The notes under the pieces: model-generated | The model's database searches: none | Seen by the model: the letters and a program-made list of their open reading frames with translations, nothing else | Told to the model about the DNA's origin: nothing | Program-made: the position numbers and the translations under genes | DNA from: Comamonas sp. lk | GTDB taxonomy: Bacteria; Pseudomonadota; Gammaproteobacteria; Burkholderiales; Burkholderiaceae_C | DNA: 55,808 nucleotides | Direction of reading: 5' to 3' | NCBI GenBank assembly: GCA_945925985.1 | Contig: CAMELV010000025.1 | Span: 1-55,808 of the forward strand | Part shown: positions 1 through 11,939 of the stretch, one piece after another | How positions within the stretch are numbered: position 1 is the stretch's first letter | Layout of the letters: the number at the start of each line of letters is the position of its first letter

Positions 1-213
1 AGCAGGAGCGGGTGCAGGCATAGCGACGATAGCACCGTCACAGCCCACTGCGGCCGTGGCCGGAGTCCAGGCGCCATTACGCCAGCAAAGGCCCGTCGCG
101 TTTTTCCAGACTTCCCCGGACGCGCTGCGCCAGTTGTCAATGGTTTGTGCACCAGTGGCGCCAGCGACTAGCGCGGCGGCTAACAAGGTTGCCACTTTGT
201 TGAGATTCTTCAT
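1..213 (-). CDS. ompA: OmpA-family outer membrane protein, N-terminal part (cut by window edge)
   Basis: Seventy-one codons read leftwards from an ATG at 213 and run off the window. The product starts with MKNLNKVATLLAAALVAGAT, a Sec-type signal peptide with a short basic N-region and an Ala/Leu-rich core, probably cleaved near GAT-GAQ. A mature segment with two Trp and two Cys follows, then an Ala-Pro run (APAPA) at the cut edge. This N-terminus is typical of the OmpA porins that sit divergently beside gyrA in Burkholderiales; the peptidoglycan-binding OmpA domain would lie outside the window. A strong ribosome binding site, AAAGGAG, lies six bases before the ATG. Family assignment comes from the N-terminus and position only. 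Confidence 0.75.
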   Translation of the reverse strand, partial: MKNLNKVATLLAAALVAGATGAQTIDNWRSASGEVWKNATGLCWRNGAWTPATAAVGCDGAIVAMPAPAPA

Positions 214-302
214 GGTACTCCTTTAAGGGGATAAAAAGCCGCAGCACTGCCGCGAACGATTTTTGGACGGTCCGGGTGCCAATCACCCAAAACGCTTAAC
301 TT

Positions 303-330
303 ATTGTGCCACAGACACTTTGCCCTGCAA
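303..330 (-). promoter_or_regulatory. candidate sigma-70 promoter for the ompA-like gene
   Basis: On the minus strand TTGCAG (330-325) and CACAAT (308-303) are separated by 16 bases, about 90 bases upstream of the ompA-like start codon. The 252-base gap between this gene and gyrA must hold both divergent promoters. For gyrA, the hexamer TAGAAT at 416-421 is a possible -10 box without a convincing -35 box. This is inference from consensus matching. Confidence 0.3.
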
Positions 331-465
331 GCAAGGAATCCGGCATAAAACACAAGCCGAGCCAGTAGCGCTCAAGCGACATAAACTCCGTGGCAAATAA
401 ACTACAGCATCGACTTAGAATGTTGGGCGGAACTTGCCTAGAGTTGAAACAGCCGCGAGCGCCAT

Positions 466-3117
<2,652 letters not shown>

Positions 3118-3119
3118 TC

Positions 3120-3187
3120 GCTACAAATTAGATAGCTAGAAAAGCCCGCTGGACGGGGGCTAAAGGCACTTTTTATCCTGATTTTTG
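3120..3187 (+). repeat. short interspersed repeat, copy A (gyrA-serC spacer)
   Basis: It begins GCTACAAATTAGATAGCT and contains GACGGGGGCTAAAGGC, followed by a T-rich tail. It fills almost the whole 71-base spacer between gyrA and serC and runs up to the serC start codon, so serC has no Shine-Dalgarno sequence of its own. Its left arm and its GGGGCT.GAGGC core match the copies at 7020, 18026, 19620, 30319, 43375 and 51455. Confidence 0.75.
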
Positions 3188-3188
3188 C

Positions 3189-4301
3189 ATGATTCGTCCG
3201 TTCAATTTTTCCGCCGGGCCGGCTACCATGCCGCCCGAGGTGCTGGCGCAGGCGGCCGCAGAGATGCTGGACTGGCATGGCAGCGGCATGGGCGTGATGG
3301 AGATGAGCCACCGGGGGCGGGACTTTGTCTCGATCTACGAGCAGGCCGAGGCCGACCTGCGCGAACTGCTGGCTGTGCCGGCGCATTTCAAGATCCTGTT
3401 CATGCAGGGCGGCGGCCTGTCTGAGAATGCCATCGTGCCGCTGAACCTGGCTGGCCGGCGTGCTGGCGCGGCGGCGGTTGGCGTCATGGATTTTGTGGTG
3501 ACCGGCAGCTGGAGCCAAAAGTCGTTCAAGGAAGCCGCCCGCTATGGCCCGGTGGCGCTGGCCGCCTGCAACGAGGGTAACAGCCACACCAGCCTGCCAC
3601 CGCCTGCTAGCTGGCGCCTGAGCCCCAAGGCCGCCTATGTGCACCTGTGCAGCAACGAAACCATCCACGGCGTGGAATACCACGAGCTGCCGGATCTGCA
3701 GGCGCTGGGCTGCGACGCACCGCTGGTGATTGATTTTTCCTCGCACGCGGCCTCGCGGCTGGTGGACTGGTCGCGGGTCGGCCTGGCCTTTGGCGGCGCG
3801 CAAAAAAACCTGGGGCCGGCAGGGCTGACGCTGGTGGTGGTACGTGAAGATCTGCTTGGCCACGCCCTGCCCGCCTGCCCCAGCGCGTTTGACTACAAAA
3901 ATGTGGCGGATGCCAGCTCGATGTTCAACACACCGCCCACCTACGCCATCTACATGGCCGGGCTTGTATTCCAGTGGCTCAAACGCCAGGGCGGCATTGC
4001 CGCCATCGAAGCCCTCAACCGGGCCAAGGCGGCGTTGTTGTACGAGGCCATTGACAGCTCCAGCCTCTACCTGAACCGGGTGGCCCCGGACTGCCGTTCG
4101 CGCATGAACGTGCCGTTTTTCCTGCGCGATGAGCAATTCAACGCCAGTTTTCTGGCAGGCGCCCAGGCCCACGGTCTGCTGCAGCTCAAGGGTCACAAGT
4201 CCGTTGGCGGCATGCGGGCCAGCCTGTACAACGCGATGCCGCTGGCGGGCGTGCAGGCGTTGGTGGACTACATGCGAGAATTTGAAAAAAACCCACGCTG
4301 A
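3189..4301 (+). CDS. serC: phosphoserine aminotransferase
   Basis: The 370-residue product is a PLP-dependent class V aminotransferase. It converts 3-phosphohydroxypyruvate and glutamate to phosphoserine in serine synthesis, and also acts in pyridoxine synthesis. The N-terminal signature [10 protein letters not shown] and the PLP lysine Lys206 in [11 protein letters not shown] are clear, and full length matches the family. It follows gyrA after 71 bases filled by repeat copy A and precedes pheA by 15 bases, as in the known supraoperon. There is no recognisable Shine-Dalgarno sequence before the ATG; the T-rich end of the repeat abuts it. An out-of-frame ATG lies just downstream, but the conserved N-terminus fixes this start. 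Confidence 0.97.
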   Translation: MIRPFNFSAGPATMPPEVLAQAAAEMLDWHGSGMGVMEMSHRGRDFVSIYEQAEADLRELLAVPAHFKILFMQGGGLSENAIVPLNLAGRRAGAAAVGVMDFVVTGSWSQKSFKEAARYGPVALAACNEGNSHTSLPPPASWRLSPKAAYVHLCSNETIHGVEYHELPDLQALGCDAPLVIDFSSHAASRLVDWSRVGLAFGGAQKNLGPAGLTLVVVREDLLGHALPACPSAFDYKNVADASSMFNTPPTYAIYMAGLVFQWLKRQGGIAAIEALNRAKAALLYEAIDSSSLYLNRVAPDCRSRMNVPFFLRDEQFNASFLAGAQAHGLLQLKGHKSVGGMRASLYNAMPLAGVQALVDYMREFEKNPR

Positions 4302-4316
4302 GGCGACAAAGCACCC

Positions 4317-5399
4317 ATGGCACACACACTGCCCCAATTGCGTACCCAGATCGACGCCCTGGACCGAGAACTGCTGGCGCTACTGAACCGGCGCGCCGGG
4401 CTGGCCCTGGAGGTTGGCGAGATCAAGCGTGCTGAAGGTTCGGCAGTGTTTCGTCCGGACCGTGAGGCCCAGGTGATTGCCGGTCTGCAGGGTGCTAACC
4501 CTGGCCCGCTGCAGCCGCCGCACATAGCCGTCATATGGCGCGAGGTGATGTCCGCCTGTCGCTCGCTCGAGGCGGTGCAGCGGGTGGCCTATTTGGGTCC
4601 GGCAGGCACGTTCAGCGAGCAGGCAGCGCTGCAGTATTTTGGCTCCAGCCTGGAGCGGGTGCCCTGCGTCAGCATCGACGAGGTGTTTCGCGCCACGGCG
4701 GCCGGCGGCGCCGAATTCGGCGTGGTGCCGATTGAGAACTCCACAGAAGGCGTGATCTCGCGCTCGCTCGACCTGCTGCTCAATTCCCCGCTGCAGATTG
4801 TGGGCGAGACCAGTTTCCTGATTCGCCACAACCTGATGCGCCTGGAGCCGTCTGACGTCGGTATCGAAGCGGTGTTTGCTCACCCGCAGGCGCTGGCCCA
4901 GTGCCAGGACTGGCTCACCACGCACCTGCCGCATGTGGAACGGCGCGCTGCGTCCAGCAACGCCGAAGGGGCCCGTCTGGCGGCAGGCAACCCGGCCTGG
5001 GCCGCTGTTGCCGGTGAGCGCGCGGCCAGCGAATTTGGCCTGCACATCGTGTCCAAGGCGATCCAGGACGACGCTTTCAACCGCACGCGTTTTGCCGTGG
5101 TCTGCCTGCCGCAAACCCTGCCCAGCCAACCCGCCACCGGACGCGACTGCGTGAGCCTGATCGTGTCGGTGCCGAACAAGCCGGGCGCGGTGCACGATCT
5201 GCTGGTCCCACTCAAAAAACATGACGTCTCCATGACGCGCTTTGAGTCTCGCCCGGCGCGCTCCGGCCAGTGGGACTACTTCTTTTATATAGACATCGCC
5301 GGCCATCCGAGCCAGCCGCCGGTAGCCGCTGCGCTGCAGGAACTGCAAGGCTTGTGCGCCTTTTACAAGCAGTTGGGCGCTTACCCTTCGGGCGACTGA
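4317..5399 (+). CDS. pheA: bifunctional chorismate mutase / prephenate dehydratase (P-protein)
   Basis: The 360-residue product converts chorismate to prephenate and then to phenylpyruvate, the committed branch to phenylalanine. Residues 1-85 are an AroQ-type chorismate mutase (LRTQIDALDRELLALLNRR). Residues 90-270 are the prephenate dehydratase domain, starting AYLGPAGTFSEQAA and carrying the catalytic TRF motif at 257-259. Residues 280-355 form an ACT regulatory domain with KPGAVHDLL and ESRP (310-313), the elements that bind phenylalanine in feedback inhibition of this family. The gene overlaps tyrA by one base (TGATG), suggesting translational coupling. The hisH-type aminotransferase found between pheA and tyrA in some supraoperons is absent here. 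Confidence 0.97.
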   Translation: MAHTLPQLRTQIDALDRELLALLNRRAGLALEVGEIKRAEGSAVFRPDREAQVIAGLQGANPGPLQPPHIAVIWREVMSACRSLEAVQRVAYLGPAGTFSEQAALQYFGSSLERVPCVSIDEVFRATAAGGAEFGVVPIENSTEGVISRSLDLLLNSPLQIVGETSFLIRHNLMRLEPSDVGIEAVFAHPQALAQCQDWLTTHLPHVERRAASSNAEGARLAAGNPAWAAVAGERAASEFGLHIVSKAIQDDAFNRTRFAVVCLPQTLPSQPATGRDCVSLIVSVPNKPGAVHDLLVPLKKHDVSMTRFESRPARSGQWDYFFYIDIAGHPSQPPVAAALQELQGLCAFYKQLGAYPSGD

Positions 5400-6277
5400 T
5401 GTTTCGGCAACTCGGACTCATCGGCTGCGGCCTGATGGGCGGCTCGTTCGCGCTGGCGCTAAAAAGCGCCGGGCTGGTACGGCACGTGGTCGGCTACAGC
5501 CCCTCGGCGACGACGCTGGCGCGGGCGCTCGACATGGGTGTGATCGATGCTTCAGCGCCCAACGCGCCCGACGCCGCCAGCGGCTCCGACCTGGTGCTTT
5601 TGGCCATGCCGGTGGCAGCGATCGAGGCCACGCTGCGCGAGATCCAGCCCCGTATTCACCCCGGCATGCTGGTGATGGATGTGGGCTCAACCAAGCGCGA
5701 CGTGGTGGCGGCCTGCGAAAGCGCGCTGCGCGAACAGCAAGGCTGCTTTGTGCCGGCCCACCCGATGGCGGGGCGCGAGGTGTCGGGCGTGGCTCATGCT
5801 GACGCCGCGCTCTACCAGCACCGGCTGGTGATCCTGACCCCAACCCGCCACACCCAGCCCGAGCCCTTGGCCCGGGCCGTTGACGTTTGGCGGGCGATGG
5901 GTTGCCGCGTGGTGCAGATGTCGCCGGCCCAGCACGACGCGGCTCTGGCTGCGGTCAGCCACCTGCCCCACCTGTTAGCGTTCGCTTTCATCAATACTGT
6001 GACAGCACAAGCACAGGCGGCTGACAGTTTGGCCGTGGCCGGCCCCGGCTTTCGCGATTTCAGCCGCATTGCGGCCAGCGAGCCGCGTATGTGGCGAGAC
6101 ATCCTTCTGGCCAATCGGGACGAGATCCTGAGCCAGACCCGCCAGTTTCGCGCCAGCCTCGACACGCTGGAGCAGGCCATCGCCAACTTGGACGGCGACG
6201 GCGCAGCCCTTGAACGCCTGATCGAACAGGCCAGCCTCGCCCGCGCCAATTGGCGACTGGGCCAACCAACACCCTGA
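5399..6277 (+). CDS. tyrA: prephenate/arogenate dehydrogenase family protein
   Basis: The 292-residue product is an NAD(P)-dependent dehydrogenase that oxidatively decarboxylates prephenate (or arogenate) on the way to tyrosine. A Rossmann fold starts at residue 6 with [11 protein letters not shown]. The segment PAHPMAGRE holds the conserved catalytic-site histidine region, and SHLPH lies in the helical dimerisation domain. There is no chorismate mutase or ACT domain, so this is the short monofunctional type. The ATG at 5399 shares a base with the pheA stop and the gene ends sharing a base with the aroA start. Longer in-frame readings upstream would lie inside pheA and were rejected. Which substrate it prefers cannot be told from the sequence by eye. 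Confidence 0.93.
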   Translation: MFRQLGLIGCGLMGGSFALALKSAGLVRHVVGYSPSATTLARALDMGVIDASAPNAPDAASGSDLVLLAMPVAAIEATLREIQPRIHPGMLVMDVGSTKRDVVAACESALREQQGCFVPAHPMAGREVSGVAHADAALYQHRLVILTPTRHTQPEPLARAVDVWRAMGCRVVQMSPAQHDAALAAVSHLPHLLAFAFINTVTAQAQAADSLAVAGPGFRDFSRIAASEPRMWRDILLANRDEILSQTRQFRASLDTLEQAIANLDGDGAALERLIEQASLARANWRLGQPTP

Positions 6278-8295
6278 TGTTCACCACCAAGTTTCTCGAT
6301 ATCCCGCCACTGGCCGGTGCTGCCGGCGCTTTGGTGCTGCCCGGCTCCAAGAGCATTTCTAACCGGGTGCTGCTGCTGTCGGCCCTGTGCCAAGGCAGCA
6401 CCACCCTGCACGACGTGCTGGACTCTGACGACACCCGGGTCATGCTCGCCGCGCTGCGCCAACTGGGCTGTGGCGTGCGCCAAAGCGGCACCACAGTCGA
6501 GGTGGACGGCCTGGGCGGGCAACTGCCGGTTCGGCAGGCCAAGCTGTTCATGGGCAACGCCGGCACCGCCATCCGGCCACTCACGGCGGCACTGGCGGTG
6601 CTGGGCGGCGACTTTGAGCTGCGCGGCGTACCGCGCATGCACGAGCGCCCGATTGGCGACCTGGTGGACGCGCTGCGCCAGCTCGGCTGTCAGATCGAGG
6701 ACCTGGGGCAGCCCGGCTACCCGCCGCTGCGCATCGGACAGCCCCAGCTGCGACTGGACGCGCCCATCAAAGTGCGTGGCGATGTGTCCAGTCAGTTCTT
6801 GACTGCCTTGCTGATGGCGCTGCCGCTGGTGGCGCAGCGCGACATCGTGATTGAGGTGGTGGGCGAGCTGATTTCGCGGCCCTATGTGGAGATTACCCTC
6901 AAGCTGCTGGCGCGCTTTGGTGTGGTGGTGGCGCGCGACGGCTGGCAGCGCTTCACCATTCCGGCCGGCTGCCAGCTGCGCTCGCCTGGCAGTCTGCATG
7001 TCGAGGCCGACGCCTCGTCTGCTAGTTATTTCATAGCACTAGGCGCAATAACCACGGGGCTTGGCGGCCAAATTGGCATAAAAATACAAGGTCTGGGCCA
7101 AGACTCGATCCAAGGCGATATTCGCTTCGTCGAGGCGGCACGGCTGATGGGCGCTCAGATCGACAGCGGCCCCAACTGGCTGCACATCCGACGCGGCGAG
7201 CCGGGCCAGGGCTGGCCGCTGAAGGCGATTGACCTGGACTGCAACCACATCCCCGATGCCGCCATGACGCTGGCGGTGATGGCTCTATACGCGCAGGGCA
7301 CCACCACGCTGCGCAACATCGCCAGCTGGCGCGTCAAGGAGACCGACCGCATCGCTGCCATGGCGACCGAGCTGCGCAAACTGGGCGCCAGCGTGGAGGA
7401 AGGCGCCGATTTCCTGCGCGTGACGCCGCCTGCCAGCCCGGCCGACTGGCGCGCCGCCAGCATCCACACCTATGACGACCACCGCATCGCCATGTGCTTT
7501 TCACTGGCGGCCTTCAACCCGGCCGGGCTACCGGTGCGCATCGAAGACCCCAAGTGCGTGGCCAAGACCTTTCCCGACTACTTTGAAGCCCTGTTCGCCC
7601 TGGCCCGAACGCCAGCCCAGGGCGTGCCGGTGATCTGTATCGATGGGCCAACGGCTTCCGGCAAAGGCACACTGGCGGCCGGGCTGGCCAAGCGGCTCGG
7701 CTACCATTTTTTGGATTCGGGCGCGCTCTACCGCATCACTGCGCTGGCAGCACGGCGCGCCGGGTTAGCGCTGGAACCCGCACAGGAAGCGGCGATTGCC
7801 GCGCTGGCGCGCGGTTTGGCCATCGAATTCGAACAGGGCCGCGTCCGACTGGACGGCGAGGACATCAGCGATGCGATCCGGACCGAAGAAGCTGGCATGG
7901 ACGCCTCCCGCGTGTCGGTGCTGCCCCAGGTCCGCGACGCCCTGCTGGCACTGCAACACGGCTTCGCCCGGCTGCCGGGTCTGGTGGCCGATGGACGGGA
8001 CATGGGCACGGTGGTTTTCCCGGCGGCGGCGTTCAAGGTTTTCTTGACTGCCAGTGCCGCACAGCGCGCGCAGCGGCGCTATAAACAGCTGATTTCAAAG
8101 GGGATTTCAGCTACACTCGATATTCTTCGCGCTGACTTGGAAGCGCGTGATGCACGGGACATATCCCGCAGCACCGCGCCTTTGAAGCCTGCCGTAGATG
8201 CCCGGTTACTGGACAACTCCGATCTTTCGATTGAACAATCGTCGAATTTGGTGTTGGACTGGTGGCAGGGTAAGCAGCCTTTTAAAGCCATTTGA
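6277..8295 (+). CDS. aroA-cmk: fused EPSP synthase / cytidylate kinase
   Basis: A single 672-residue reading frame joins two enzymes. Residues 1 to about 440 are 5-enolpyruvylshikimate-3-phosphate synthase ([10 protein letters not shown] at 21-30, [10 protein letters not shown] further on), the sixth shikimate step. From about 450 to the end is cytidylate kinase, with a P-loop GPTASGKGT at 457-465 and DGRDMGT, which phosphorylates CMP and dCMP. The junction is a short Ala/Pro linker near 443-449 with no stop or internal start between the domains. aroA and cmk are neighbours in many proteobacteria, and fused versions are known in Comamonadaceae. The start at 6277 overlaps the tyrA stop by one base. 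Residues 248-272 coincide with repeat copy C. Confidence 0.95.
   Translation: MFTTKFLDIPPLAGAAGALVLPGSKSISNRVLLLSALCQGSTTLHDVLDSDDTRVMLAALRQLGCGVRQSGTTVEVDGLGGQLPVRQAKLFMGNAGTAIRPLTAALAVLGGDFELRGVPRMHERPIGDLVDALRQLGCQIEDLGQPGYPPLRIGQPQLRLDAPIKVRGDVSSQFLTALLMALPLVAQRDIVIEVVGELISRPYVEITLKLLARFGVVVARDGWQRFTIPAGCQLRSPGSLHVEADASSASYFIALGAITTGLGGQIGIKIQGLGQDSIQGDIRFVEAARLMGAQIDSGPNWLHIRRGEPGQGWPLKAIDLDCNHIPDAAMTLAVMALYAQGTTTLRNIASWRVKETDRIAAMATELRKLGASVEEGADFLRVTPPASPADWRAASIHTYDDHRIAMCFSLAAFNPAGLPVRIEDPKCVAKTFPDYFEALFALARTPAQGVPVICIDGPTASGKGTLAAGLAKRLGYHFLDSGALYRITALAARRAGLALEPAQEAAIAALARGLAIEFEQGRVRLDGEDISDAIRTEEAGMDASRVSVLPQVRDALLALQHGFARLPGLVADGRDMGTVVFPAAAFKVFLTASAAQRAQRRYKQLISKGISATLDILRADLEARDARDISRSTAPLKPAVDARLLDNSDLSIEQSSNLVLDWWQGKQPFKAI
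7020..7090 (+). repeat. short interspersed repeat-like segment, copy C (inside aroA)
   Basis: Within aroA the DNA reads GCTAGTTATTTCATAGC, then CGCAATAACCACGGGGCTTG, GCGGCCAAATTGGC and an A-rich end, in the same order and spacing as the intergenic copies. The local base composition is clearly more AT-rich than the rest of aroA. The first half encodes SASYFIAL, which is conserved in EPSP synthases, so that half could be coincidence. The second half encodes a variable surface segment ([15 protein letters not shown]) and is the stronger match. Confidence 0.5.
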
Positions 8296-8350
8296 GGGGC
8301 TTTTCCGGCCCACACCTGCCTTCTCGCGTCGCAATTGACGCACTGCAGAG

Positions 8351-8371
8351 GTGGTTCAACAAACGAACCGC
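8351..8371 (+). promoter_or_regulatory. hairpin in the rpsA leader
   Basis: In the 95-base spacer before rpsA, GTGGTTC and GAACCGC can pair around the loop AACAAAC (one G-U pair), ending 19 bases before the rpsA ATG. No purine-rich Shine-Dalgarno sequence precedes that ATG (CCAGCCGCAATCAAA). E. coli rpsA also lacks a good Shine-Dalgarno sequence and uses a folded leader for autogenous control by S1. A similar role here is inference. Confidence 0.35.
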
Positions 8372-8390
8372 GGCACCAGCCGCAATCAAA

Positions 8391-10070
8391 ATGTCAGAAT
8401 CTTTTGCCGCCCTATTTGAAGAGTCCCTACAACGCACAGAAATGCGCCCGGGCGAAGTCATCACTGCTGAAGTGGTGCGTATCGAACACAGTTTTGTTGT
8501 GGTTAACGCCGGCCTCAAGTCTGAAGCCTACGTGCCCCTGGAAGAATTCAAGAACGACAAGGGCGAACTCGAAGTCCAGGTCGGAGACTTCGTATCCGTG
8601 GCCATCGGCTCCATCGAAAACGGCTACGGCGACACCATCCTGTCGCGCGACACCGCCAAGCGTCTGGCTTCGTGGATGAGCCTGGAAAAAGCCCTGGAAA
8701 CCGGCGAATTCGTCACCGGCACCACCAGCGGCAAGGTCAAGGGTGGTCTGACCGTGCTGGTCAATGGCATCCGCGCCTTCCTGCCGGGCTCCTTGGTCGA
8801 CACCCGTCCCACCAAAGACCTGTCCCCGTACGAGAACAAGACCCTGGAATTCAAGGTCATCAAGCTCGACCGCAAGCGCAACAACGTGGTGCTGTCACGC
8901 CGTGCCGTGGTTGAAGCCTCGATGGGCGAAGAGCGCGCCAAACTGATGCAGACCCTCAAAGAAGGCTCTGTGGTGCATGGCGTGGTCAAGAACATCACCG
9001 AATACGGTGCTTTCGTCGACCTCGGCGGCATCGATGGTCTGCTGCACATCACCGACATGGCCTGGCGCCGGGTGCGTCACCCGAGCGAAGTGGTCACTGC
9101 TGGACAGGAAATCACCGCCAAGATCCTCAAGTTTGACACCGAGAAAAACCGCGTGTCACTGGGCCTTAAGCAAATGGGCGATGACCCTTGGATGGGCGTG
9201 AACCGCCGCTACCCCCAAGGCACGCGCATGTTTGGCAAGATCACCAACATCGCCGACTACGGCGCGTTTGTGGAACTCGAGCCCGGCATCGAAGGCCTGG
9301 TGCACGTGTCTGAAATGGACTGGACCAACAAAAACGTGGCGCCCAGCAAGATCGTGTCCCTGGGCGACGAGGTCGAGGTCATGGTGCTGGAGATTGACGA
9401 AGACAAGCGCCGTATCAGCCTGGGCATGAAGCAGTGCAAGGCTAACCCCTGGCAAGAATTTGCCCAGAACACCAAGCGCGGCGACCGCGTCAAGGGCCCG
9501 ATCAAGTCGATCACCGACTTTGGCGTGTTCGTTGGTTTGGCTGCCGGCATCGACGGCCTGGTGCACCTCTCCGACCTGTCCTGGAACGAAGCCGGCGAAG
9601 CGGCCGTGCGCAACTACAAAAAGGGCCAGGACGTGGAAGCCATCGTGCTGGCCGTCGATGTGGACCGCGAACGCATCTCGCTGGGCATCAAGCAGCTGGA
9701 CTCCGACCCGTTCACCACCTTTGCCTCCATCAATGACAAGGGCCAGGTTGTGACCGGCAAGGTTAAGACTGTGGACGCCCGTGGCGCCGAGATCGATCTG
9801 GGCGAAGACATCATTGGCTACCTGCGCGCCAGCGAAATCTCCCGCGACCGCGTCGAAGATGCCCGCAATGTGCTCAAAGAAGGCGACGAAATCACCGCTG
9901 TGGTGGTCAACGTGGATCGCAAGACCCGCAACATCCAGCTGTCGATCAAGGCCAAGGATGCCGCTGACCAAAGCGAAGCCATGGCCACCCTGAGCCAGGC
10001 CTCTGCGCGTGAAAACGCCGGTACCACCAGTCTGGGTGCCTTGCTGCGCGCCAAGCTCGACAACAACTAA
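8391..10070 (+). CDS. rpsA: 30S ribosomal protein S1
   Basis: The 559-residue product has six S1/OB-fold RNA-binding repeats, the length and number usual in proteobacteria. Repeat signatures such as [40 protein letters not shown] and [20 protein letters not shown] mark the third, fourth and fifth repeats. S1 brings mRNA to the 30S subunit and is essential for weak initiation regions. The ATG at 8391 ([13 protein letters not shown]) is the conserved start; upstream in-frame codons would add a tail not seen in the family. It follows aroA-cmk by 95 bases and precedes ihfB by 72 bases, a conserved gene order. Confidence 0.98.
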   Translation: MSESFAALFEESLQRTEMRPGEVITAEVVRIEHSFVVVNAGLKSEAYVPLEEFKNDKGELEVQVGDFVSVAIGSIENGYGDTILSRDTAKRLASWMSLEKALETGEFVTGTTSGKVKGGLTVLVNGIRAFLPGSLVDTRPTKDLSPYENKTLEFKVIKLDRKRNNVVLSRRAVVEASMGEERAKLMQTLKEGSVVHGVVKNITEYGAFVDLGGIDGLLHITDMAWRRVRHPSEVVTAGQEITAKILKFDTEKNRVSLGLKQMGDDPWMGVNRRYPQGTRMFGKITNIADYGAFVELEPGIEGLVHVSEMDWTNKNVAPSKIVSLGDEVEVMVLEIDEDKRRISLGMKQCKANPWQEFAQNTKRGDRVKGPIKSITDFGVFVGLAAGIDGLVHLSDLSWNEAGEAAVRNYKKGQDVEAIVLAVDVDRERISLGIKQLDSDPFTTFASINDKGQVVTGKVKTVDARGAEIDLGEDIIGYLRASEISRDRVEDARNVLKEGDEITAVVVNVDRKTRNIQLSIKAKDAADQSEAMATLSQASARENAGTTSLGALLRAKLDNN

Positions 10071-10099
10071 GTCGAGAGCACTGGGCCAGGAACAGAGCG

Positions 10100-10120
10100 G
10101 CCGTGCGCATCGCGCACGGC
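10100..10120 (+). promoter_or_regulatory. perfect 8-bp hairpin between rpsA and ihfB
   Basis: GCCGTGCG (10100-10107) and CGCACGGC (10113-10120) form a perfect stem around CATCG. There is no following T-run, so it is not a standard intrinsic terminator. It could be a partial or factor-assisted terminator, or an mRNA-stabilising stem that lets rpsA be expressed more strongly than ihfB. Confidence 0.5.
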
Positions 10121-10142
10121 TTGCTCGGCTAGGCACCTCACC

Positions 10143-10454
10143 ATGACCCGCTCCGACCTCGTAGAAGAACTTGCGGCCCGCTTTGGCCAGTTGACACAGC
10201 GCGATGCGGAATTTGCTGTCAAGGCTATCCTTGATGCCATGAATGATGCGCTGGTGCGGGGCCACCGCATCGAGATTCGTGGTTTTGGCAGTTTCTCCAT
10301 CAACCGCCGCCCCCCCCGCATGGGGCGCAACCCGCGCAGCGGCGAAAGTGTGGCCATACCGGAAAAAAAGGTTCCGCATTTCAAGCCTGGCAAGGCTCTG
10401 CGCGAAGCGGTTGATGCACGCACCGCCCTGCTTGAAAGCCAGCACAAGGTCTGA
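10143..10454 (+). CDS. ihfB: integration host factor subunit beta
   Basis: The 103-residue product is a DNABII-family protein that with IHF-alpha sharply bends DNA at specific sites. The N-terminal helical part starts [15 protein letters not shown]. The beta-arm region contains [20 protein letters not shown], including the conserved proline-bearing GRNP tip that intercalates in DNA. The length and the position after rpsA match IHF-beta rather than HU. The ATG at 10143 gives the conserved start. Confidence 0.97.
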   Translation: MTRSDLVEELAARFGQLTQRDAEFAVKAILDAMNDALVRGHRIEIRGFGSFSINRRPPRMGRNPRSGESVAIPEKKVPHFKPGKALREAVDARTALLESQHKV

Positions 10455-10464
10455 TGACTTCACC

Positions 10465-10773
10465 ATGAAACAACTTGCGGGCTTGCTCAAATGGGTGCTT
10501 AAGGCAGCCATTTTTTTTACGCTGTTTGCCTTTGCGCTGAACAACCAGCAAGACGCCACAGTGCATTTTTTCTTTGGAACCCAATGGCGCGCGCCGCAAG
10601 TGCTGGTGGTGTTGGCGGCCTTTGCCGCCGGTCTGGCCATCGGTGCCCTTGGCATGGTGCCTCGTTGGTGGCGCCAGCGCGTTGGCCAGCAGCGCACGGG
10701 CGCAGCCCCACCGACTGAGGTTGCCGGTCAATCGACCGTGAACCGGCCCGACGTGACTCTGCATGGACTTTGA
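10465..10773 (+). CDS. lapA: LapA-family small inner membrane protein
   Basis: The 102-residue product has two hydrophobic spans, at about residues 12-30 and 42-64, joined by a short segment (NNQQDATVHFFFGTQW), and a basic cytoplasmic tail. This matches LapA (YciS, DUF1049), which works with LapB in controlling lipopolysaccharide synthesis. The ATG at 10465, ten bases after the ihfB stop, was chosen because the family begins with a short basic N-terminus (MKQLAGLLKW). It overlaps lapB by 11 bases, and the pairing supports both calls. Confidence 0.88.
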   Translation: MKQLAGLLKWVLKAAIFFTLFAFALNNQQDATVHFFFGTQWRAPQVLVVLAAFAAGLAIGALGMVPRWWRQRVGQQRTGAAPPTEVAGQSTVNRPDVTLHGL

Positions 10774-11920
10774 CCTAACCTGGACGCTGCTGGGTCTGCC
10801 CCTTGCGTTCGTGCTGGGTTGGCTGGCCTCGCGGTTCGATTTGCGGCAATTGCGCCTAGACAACCGCCAGGCGCCGAAAGCCTATTTCAAAGGGCTGAAT
10901 TTTCTGCTCAACGAGCAGCAGGACCAGGCTATCGATGCGTTCATTGAGGCAGTGCAAAGTGACCCGGACACGTCGGAGCTGCATTTTGCGCTAGGTAACC
11001 TGTTCCGTCGGCGTGGCGAGTACGAACGCGCTGTGCGAGTCCATGAACACCTGCTGTCGCGTGGCGACCTAAGTCAACTGGACCGTCAGCGCGCCCAACA
11101 TGCCCTGGCCCTGGACTACCTGAAAGCCGGTCTGCTTGACCGCGCCCAGGAGGCCTTGCTGAAGCTTGAAAACACGCCATTTGAAGCCCAGGCCCGATTG
11201 GCATTGCTGGCCAACCACGAACGCAGCCGTGACTGGGCCGAGGCTGCGTTAACAGCGCAAAAACTGGCGAAATCAAAACAGGGTAACTTTGATGGCCGGT
11301 TGGCGCACTACCTGTGCGAGCAGTCCGCCACCCTGCTCACCGCGCAACGCCCCGCAGAGGCCAAGGCCTTGTTGCTGCAGGCTATCGACACTGCGCCATC
11401 AGCGGCGCGGCCGCGCCTGGAGCTGGCACGGCTGACCGCCAGCGAAGGCGCGGCAGACCAGGCCTGCGATATTTTGCGGGCCTGCATCGAAGCGGCTCCG
11501 ACAGCACTGCCACTGATCGCCGGTCCGCTGGCCGGCTATGGCATGGCTTGCGGCCAGGCTGAAGGGGTGCTGGAACTGCTGAAGACCCGTTATGCGCAAA
11601 CCTACGCGCTGGATGTACTGGACGCCATCGTGCTGCTGGAGGCCAGCCTGCCTCAACCCAGCCCGAGCGCTCGGGACTGGTACGTGCGGCATCTGGAGCG
11701 GGAGCCCTCGCTGGTTGCTGCGGCCAAGTGGATTGCTGGCGAAAAATTAGAACATGAGCAATTTCATCCGCAGGTGCAGCGCGCGCTGGACCATGCCGTC
11801 AAGCCCCTGATGCGTTACCGGTGTGCCGCCTGCGGTTTTGAAGCGCGACAACATTTTTGGCAATGCCCGGGCTGCCAGGCCTGGGACAGCTACCCCGCAC
11901 GGCGGATCGAGGAACTATGA
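10763..11920 (+). CDS. lapB: lipopolysaccharide assembly protein B (TPR and rubredoxin-like)
   Basis: The 385-residue product has an N-terminal membrane anchor (residues 5-20), a long run of tetratricopeptide repeats from about 35 to 340 (AIDAFIEAVQSDPDTSELHF is one), and a C-terminal rubredoxin-like metal site, YRCAACGF followed by CPGCQAWDSYP. LapB (YciM) is an inner membrane regulator that promotes degradation of LpxC by FtsH and so sets the lipopolysaccharide level. The upstream lapA and the downstream heptose genes hldA and hldD all concern lipopolysaccharide, making a coherent envelope operon. The ATG at 10763 lies inside lapA. Confidence 0.93.
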   Translation: MDFDLTWTLLGLPLAFVLGWLASRFDLRQLRLDNRQAPKAYFKGLNFLLNEQQDQAIDAFIEAVQSDPDTSELHFALGNLFRRRGEYERAVRVHEHLLSRGDLSQLDRQRAQHALALDYLKAGLLDRAQEALLKLENTPFEAQARLALLANHERSRDWAEAALTAQKLAKSKQGNFDGRLAHYLCEQSATLLTAQRPAEAKALLLQAIDTAPSAARPRLELARLTASEGAADQACDILRACIEAAPTALPLIAGPLAGYGMACGQAEGVLELLKTRYAQTYALDVLDAIVLLEASLPQPSPSARDWYVRHLEREPSLVAAAKWIAGEKLEHEQFHPQVQRALDHAVKPLMRYRCAACGFEARQHFWQCPGCQAWDSYPARRIEEL

Positions 11921-11939
11921 CTTTAAACTTGTGCGCATC

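Noticed and set aside
8079..8115. AT-rich segment in the cmk half with GCTATAAACAGC, repeat-like
   Set aside because: The encoded RYKQLISKG segment is normal for cytidylate kinases and the core GGGGCT.GAGGC is absent.
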